From NCBI RefSeq assembly GCF_000218685.1, contig NW_006763299.1, positions 186,001 through 250,000 of the forward strand: DNA of 64,000 nt, in the 5' to 3' direction. Each line of letters begins with the position of its first letter. The first letter of the stretch is position 1. Origin of the DNA: Serpula lacrymans var. lacrymans S7.9 (Eukaryota; Basidiomycota; Agaricomycetes; Boletales; Serpulaceae). A program made the translations under genes and the position numbers. Under the pieces are notes generated by a model. The model saw only the letters and a list, made by a program, of their open reading frames with translations, made no database searches and had not been told where the DNA came from. This document shows, piece after piece, positions 59,371 through 64,000 of this stretch.

Positions 59371-60522
59371 TGATCCATTTTTCCTGCGTCGTTTTTTCGA
59401 TCTACTTTTCCTTCTGCCATCTCTGGTCTGCCCATCCACTGGTAATCTCTTCGCTTGATCCGCTTCGTATTGGCTTCCCAAGAGATGCTGAACAAAGGAA
59501 TCGTGTGTGGGTTTTACTCCTGCCGCGTACACGGCTCACATTCGGGTGTTCTTGTGCCGGTCCAACACAATCTGGTATTATGTCCATTCTTGTTTTGAAC
59601 TGCATTGAAGAACTGGCTGTGAGTCTGGAGGCCAGGTTCGAGAGGGGGGGGGGTGGATTTGGTAAGGCGTATCTTGTAATGATTTTTTTTCGATAGTCGG
59701 AAATACTATTTACTTTTTGAATGTCTGTCAGCACTTATTTAAGCAGAAAAAATCTCTCAAGTTCAGGGACGTGATTAACGCCAGTTGTAGGCCGATGACC
59801 GATGAATACGGCAGGGTCACTTGGAGCTGCGTTTGGTATGGGAAATCAGGGCCGTATGCTTATTTCAAAACTCTTCTGACAGGGGCTTCCGGACAGGTAT
59901 GAGTCCTGTGTATTCATTATCATCATCTGCACACAGCCCACCGCCACAACATGCCTCTGTCGAGAGACATTCACTGATTGATGGTCGCATTGCATGACTC
60001 TCCAACGCTTCATTTCTTCATCCTCTGTTTTATCAGATGTGAAGCTTCATTTCAGCCAATCCAGTCAAGGTAACAACCGCCCTGACTGTTTGTTGATAGG
60101 TCAAACATGAGGCAAGGTTAGCTATACAAACTACTTTGTGTGTAACTGCTGTCAAGTTTGATTTATTTAAAGGCTTACGCCGTGTTCCACCGGTTTTCCG
60201 TCGTTCTCCTCGTATGCTTCTCCACACCCCTGTTAACGTCTTATCTGGTGTTTTCTAGAGTCGGCAAGTGGAATTACGCTCCAGCATCCCCGGTGTCGAA
60301 TTCAATTCGAAGAAGGCAATGTCTTCGTCTTCGTACCACGTACATGATACGGTGTCATCGAGCTAGTAAGACTCAGCTTCGTCATCGCGTTTGTCTCAAT
60401 GGATATTAATATCCGATGTAATTGACCGCGAAATCCCTGGCTTAGCACGGCACCTTTTGTGAGCCATGGGGATACTCTACCGTTCTCGAGGTTTGCTGAT
60501 TTCTCGTTATCCGTGCCGCTAG
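59371..60522. other. Intergenic, THP3 to DUF6534-type gene
   Basis: About 1.15 kb between genes on the same strand. Frames of 60-110 codons exist on both strands but none resembles a known protein. The missing first exon of the next gene may lie in its right end. Confidence 0.4.
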
Positions 60523-61715
60523 TTTATAGGGTCCATACTAAACTGGGGCCTCCCGGGCTGCCTTGTCATGCAGATTTGTAAGTAGGAGAATACACTCGTA
60601 GGAGTTTTGCCGTCTGACTTTTGCATCTCAGATTTTTACTCTCTACACAGCCGTGTTTAAACATCAGATTTTTTGACTAAAGTTTGTGTTGTGCAGTTTA
60701 TGGCGTGTTTGCTCTCGACCTGCTCCAGACGGCACTCGCCACGCAGTCTGCGTGGGGTATCATGGTGAGCGGTTGGGATAATCCGAGGATTTTGGATATC
60801 CCACCACCGTTAGTTGGCTCGTTGCCCATCATGGCAGGTATAAATAATAAGTTTGCGCCTATTAAAGTTGAAGAGAGTCGTATGCCAAGTAAAATAAATA
60901 TATTATAGCTGGCGCTATTGTCCAATCGTTCTATGCATGGTGAGCGACCTCGCTCGCGCTTTCTAATGATTATATTTATCGATCATAGGAGAATTTGGGT
61001 GCTCGGAGATGTAGCGTGTGCCCATGCACTTGCCATCGTGATAGCTTTCGTAAGTGGGTTTCTCTCGATTTAACTTTGAAGATACCTTTTCTGACCGTGA
61101 CTGTCGAAATGCAACAGATTGCATTTGCACAATCGACCAGTGCTATTGCTATCTCGATCAAAGTCATTCACTTTTGTTGCATGACATCCTCAATACTAGA
61201 GCTAACTGTGCTGTTCAGTTCTTCATCGATGATAATGTCAACGATGTCCCGAGTTTGGAGCCGCGGGTCATAGTGAGTTTCATGATGTTAGCTCAACGCC
61301 ACGCGCTTTAGTTTATGTGAAGGTTTGGATTGTTGGGAGTTTTGTCTGCGATGTCATGATCACTGCAAGTATGATTTTCATAGTAAGCCGCCCATAATGC
61401 TTAATCACAGATCAGTCTATATTCTAATCATGACTATCTCTGATATAGCTCGCTAGGGCTCGTGCAAAAATACCCAATACGCCTACAGAGACGCTGATCA
61501 GTCGAATGATGATGCATAGCTTCCAGACAGGTGCGGCTACTACCGTGATGGCTGGTATAGAACTGGCATTGGTCATAGTGGAAATGGCAGGGATAGAGAT
61601 TTTTTGGTATGATTTGCCGTGAGTGGGCGCGATACGAACGCAGGTTAATATCATTAGATCTGATGATGATTTTTAACGTGATAGTGCGTTCATCATGGGG
61701 AAATTGTTTGTATAG
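60523..61715 (+). CDS. Seven-helix membrane protein of the mushroom DUF6534 type (5' end not resolved)
   Basis: These proteins are numerous in Agaricomycetes and have no assigned function. Supported exons: 60523-60577, 60632-60652, 60697-60837, 60909-60939, 60989-61049, 61118-61162, 61219-61272, 61323-61382, 61449-61618, 61685-61715. Recognisable segments are SILNWGLPGCLVMQI, YGVFALDLLQTALATQSAWG, GWDNPRILDIPPP, AIVQSFYAWRIWVLGD, VWIVGSFVCDVMITASMIFI and TETLISRMMMHSFQTGAATT. Several hydrophobic helices are evident. The start codon is not found: the first supported exon is preceded by an in-frame TAG that also forms a splice acceptor. The loop after the first helix is shorter than usual, and the frame stops soon after FIMGKLFV, where family members usually run on. 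It could be a slightly truncated or decaying copy. Confidence 0.65.
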
Positions 61716-62099
61716 ATGGCCATGATCTCGTGGAGCGTATGGCTCATTGCTTTTTTTAAAATAGGTATTCGAACTGCTTGCTCGCGCTGATGAATGCAAG
61801 TAAGCTCCCGGAAACGAGCATTGGTATTGCATCAGCGCCCGTTTCCACTTTGGCTTTTGCAGGGTCCGGGATACCACTACACGAAGACTCGTTCGAGATA
61901 AGACTGCAAAACAATCACTGTGCAGCTCCCCAGAGGTCTCTCGTATAAGAAGGGCGAGGGTGTAATGGAGGCTTCGAGGATGCCAGTACACACTGAATCC
62001 ACTGTATTTATTTAATAAAACAGCTCCATTTTAAGCAGATATACTCACTTTTTCATTTTGTCATTAACCATACGCGTTGTTTCCCATTCGCGTTGCTTT
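61716..62099. other. Convergent spacer, DUF6534-type gene / SEN2
   Basis: A 384-bp tail-to-tail spacer. It should contain both 3' UTRs; no gene is visible. Confidence 0.5.
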
Positions 62100-63534
62100 T
62101 TAATCGCGCATGCGAGCAGGAATGAACCTGCGCAAAACCACTTCTCTTACCGAGTAATGTGCAAGGCAAGCGGGGGATGATAGTACATCCTCCCGGAGAC
62201 GACTCAGAGCGGGTATGGTGACATAAGTCAGGATAAGCGTCTGACAATAATGAATTGCGCGGTTTAAGAAAGCTGAACGGGAAGCGCACCTTCTGAACTT
62301 GCGAATTGACACGATTGATGGTGCTCAACCAGGACCAAGAAAACGGAGATGCGTTTTGAAGATCAAATGGTGAATTGGTCTGATCAGCTGGATCTTCGTA
62401 TACAGGGCATACAACGATAGCGAACCTTCAAAGGGCATAAATTCATGGCTGGATGAGTATTGACAGTGAGCTGTAACAACATACTCGGCATGATGAAAAA
62501 CAGGGCCACGTTTGTACAATAGGTAATCTACACAAAATTTGATGCCGCTCTTCACCACCCAGCCCAAGGAGCGGTAATGGTGATAGACGGCATAGTTGAC
62601 CAGGAACGGATTATCGAATCTTCGTTGTGGTGGTGGTATAGATAAAAGCAGGGTAGGAGAGTGAGCGTCCTGGAAGAGCGTCCATACTTGCGCCAGAGTT
62701 AATGGTTCGCCCTGTATACGAAAATCAACAGATTACAAGACACGAGAGAATCGCGGCGCCATACCTCTGAATTGCAAACCGTGAGGCAATCTAAAGTCCA
62801 AGACAGGAAAAAAGCTTCAGGAAAGGTGAGTTGTAAATGTTCGATGTTCTCTAAGGGTTCTTCAAGTTCTGTATCTCCGTCACCTTCGTCGTCGTCGTCT
62901 TGAGTCAACTGAGGTACTTCTTCGAGGGATGTTGATGGTTTCCATGTAGCAGCAGAAGGAATGAGGCGGGTTCCGTCTGGTGCCACTCCTGGGGTAGGTA
63001 CGACGCGACCTTCAGCAAAGGCAGCCTCCGCATCTGCAGCGGCGGCAGCTATGGCCTGTGCACGATCGAGTTTGAACTGCTTGCGCTCCGCCCTACGTTT
63101 TGCAGTGATTTCTTCAGACGTTAATCCTATCCGTTATTTGCATAATAAGTATTGATCAGGAACCAAATGTCACGAGCCAAAGTACCTTTTCCAGCTTGCT
63201 TTCTAGCATTGATCTGTCGAGCTAGCCAACTAGGTTCACTCCGCGATAAGTCGCCCTTGCCGAAAAAACCCCTCTGCCAGAGCAGCATCGACTGTTTCGA
63301 ATCTGATACCCAGACGGAACGAGTGGCGACATCAACGAATCCCTCGCAATGTGGATTGAGTATTTCGTGTATGGGAATGCCAAACAATCCCAATGCTTTG
63401 TAGATAGGTGGCCGTTCCGTAGGGGTGTTGAATATCACTGGAAGAGGGTTTCCATAGATGCGATTGTTTTCGTTGTTACGTGGTCCGCCTTTTCTTCGAC
63501 CTTTGGAACGGTTTGAAGGAGTTATGAGAGACAT
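62100..63534 (-). CDS. SEN2: tRNA-splicing endonuclease catalytic subunit Sen2
   Basis: Catalytic subunit of the Sen2/15/34/54 complex that cuts the 5' splice site of intron-containing pre-tRNAs. Exons on the minus strand: 63534-63186, 63126-62765, 62711-62485, 62425-62290, 62240-62100; 404 aa in frame. The N-terminal half binds partners ([45 protein letters not shown]). A lysine/alanine-rich helix and an acidic stretch (DDDDEGDGD) follow. The nuclease fold carries the expected triad region: Tyr in [20 protein letters not shown], His in HHAE and Lys in [15 protein letters not shown]. It is divergent from the dynein chain gene, with 165 bp between starts. Confidence 0.93.
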
Positions 63535-63699
63535 TTTGGGTTGAAGCGATATGGCGGATTTCAAGTTGTTAGAGATCAGTCATTTTCCACGGTCACGTAA
63601 CAGTCACTCAGTGGACGCGTTCGTGAACCAGCACCACATTATTGCAGTTTCCTCATTAAAGTCTGTGCTCTACATAATACACACTCTCTGTAATACATC
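63535..63699. promoter_or_regulatory. Short divergent promoter, SEN2 / dynein intermediate chain
   Basis: Only 165 bp lie between the two start codons, so promoter sequence must be shared. Confidence 0.5.
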
Positions 63700-64000
63700 A
63701 TGTCGGATAAACGAAGGGCAGAAATCGAGGCGAAAAGGGCCAAACTTGCAGAACTAAGGAAAGCCAGAGCTGACAGACAGCGGGCGGAGACAGAGAGGAG
63801 GCAATCAGACGTGAGTATCCCAACTATCTCCTCTCAGTATCACATTTACGATTCTGAATGCGTGGTTCTCACTTGAGAACAGACGGGAGGTCCTTCCATA
63901 GCTCGCAGAGATGTCGATGATCTGGTCAATGCGTTGGTGGGAGGGCTCAGCAGCACATCAGATGTGACACCTTCATCCTCACTGCCTGGTACACCTCCTC
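63700..64000 (+). CDS. Cytoplasmic dynein intermediate chain, N-terminus (cut by window edge)
   Basis: Scaffold of the dynein motor that binds dynactin through its N-terminus. Visible exons: 63700-63810 and 63883 to the edge. The start MSDKRRAEIEAKRAKLAELR, then a charged single helix rich in Arg, Lys and Glu (about 35 residues), is the p150-dynactin-binding helix typical of this family. It is followed by RRDVDDLVNALVGGL and a Ser/Thr/Pro-rich stretch. The WD40 part lies outside the window, so the assignment rests on the N-terminus alone. Confidence 0.8.

Noticed and set aside
1..64000. CRISPR arrays, bacterial operons, phage or riboswitch elements
   Set aside because: The intron-rich eukaryotic gene structure rules these out, and no regularly spaced repeat array is present.

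Overview
The window reads as nuclear DNA of a basidiomycete fungus, most likely an Agaricomycete. The genes are packed with introns of about 45-70 bp, with conserved splice sites and many tiny exons. The gene set includes a velvet regulator, a Bem3-type RhoGAP, Shr3, cytochrome c1 and a DUF6534-type membrane protein typical of mushrooms. I built every gene model by hand, joining exons on splice signals and reading-frame continuity. For most complete models the summed exon lengths are an exact multiple of three. Species cannot be named from the sequence.

Layout. Left block (1-17.2 kb): an AT-hook acidic nuclear protein (minus, cut by the left edge), BFR2/AATF, a SNX41/ATG20 sorting nexin, the Golgi GDP-mannose transporter, pyruvate carboxylase (26 exons), nitronate monooxygenase (minus) and the spliceosomal SmB protein. 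Middle (17.2-31.9 kb): about 14.7 kb in which I can support no protein gene. It is rich in short tandem repeats, homopolymers and pyrimidine tracts, and both neighbouring genes point into it. Right block (31.9-64 kb): a SET-domain methyltransferase-like gene that seems to lack its C-terminal part, SHR3, BEM3, a bacterial-type iron-sulfur L-serine dehydratase, a CTK2-like cyclin, a P-loop kinase-like protein, a mitochondrial-looking TPR protein, TIM23, a velvet factor, a cysteine-rich tail (CYSTM-like) protein, cytochrome c1, a THP3-type SAC3/GANP protein, a DUF6534-type membrane protein, SEN2 and the start of a dynein intermediate chain (cut by the right edge).

The genes are mostly housekeeping: ribosome assembly (BFR2), splicing and RNA processing (SmB, SEN2, THP3, CTK2-like), membrane traffic and cell polarity (sorting nexin, SHR3, BEM3, GDP-mannose transporter), central metabolism (pyruvate carboxylase, serine dehydratase) and mitochondria (TIM23, cytochrome c1, TPR protein). 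They do not form an operon or an obvious biosynthetic cluster. Several neighbours share short divergent promoters, notably TPR/TIM23 (196 bp) and SEN2/dynein intermediate chain (165 bp).

I found no clear new biological system. The observations most worth a second look are: eight introns that reading frame and homology force to be GC-AG; extreme microexons, including a 5-nt exon in pyruvate carboxylase, an ATG-only exon in SmB and a 4-nt last exon that supplies the C-terminal cysteine of serine dehydratase; and the 14.7-kb coding desert next to a truncated SET gene.
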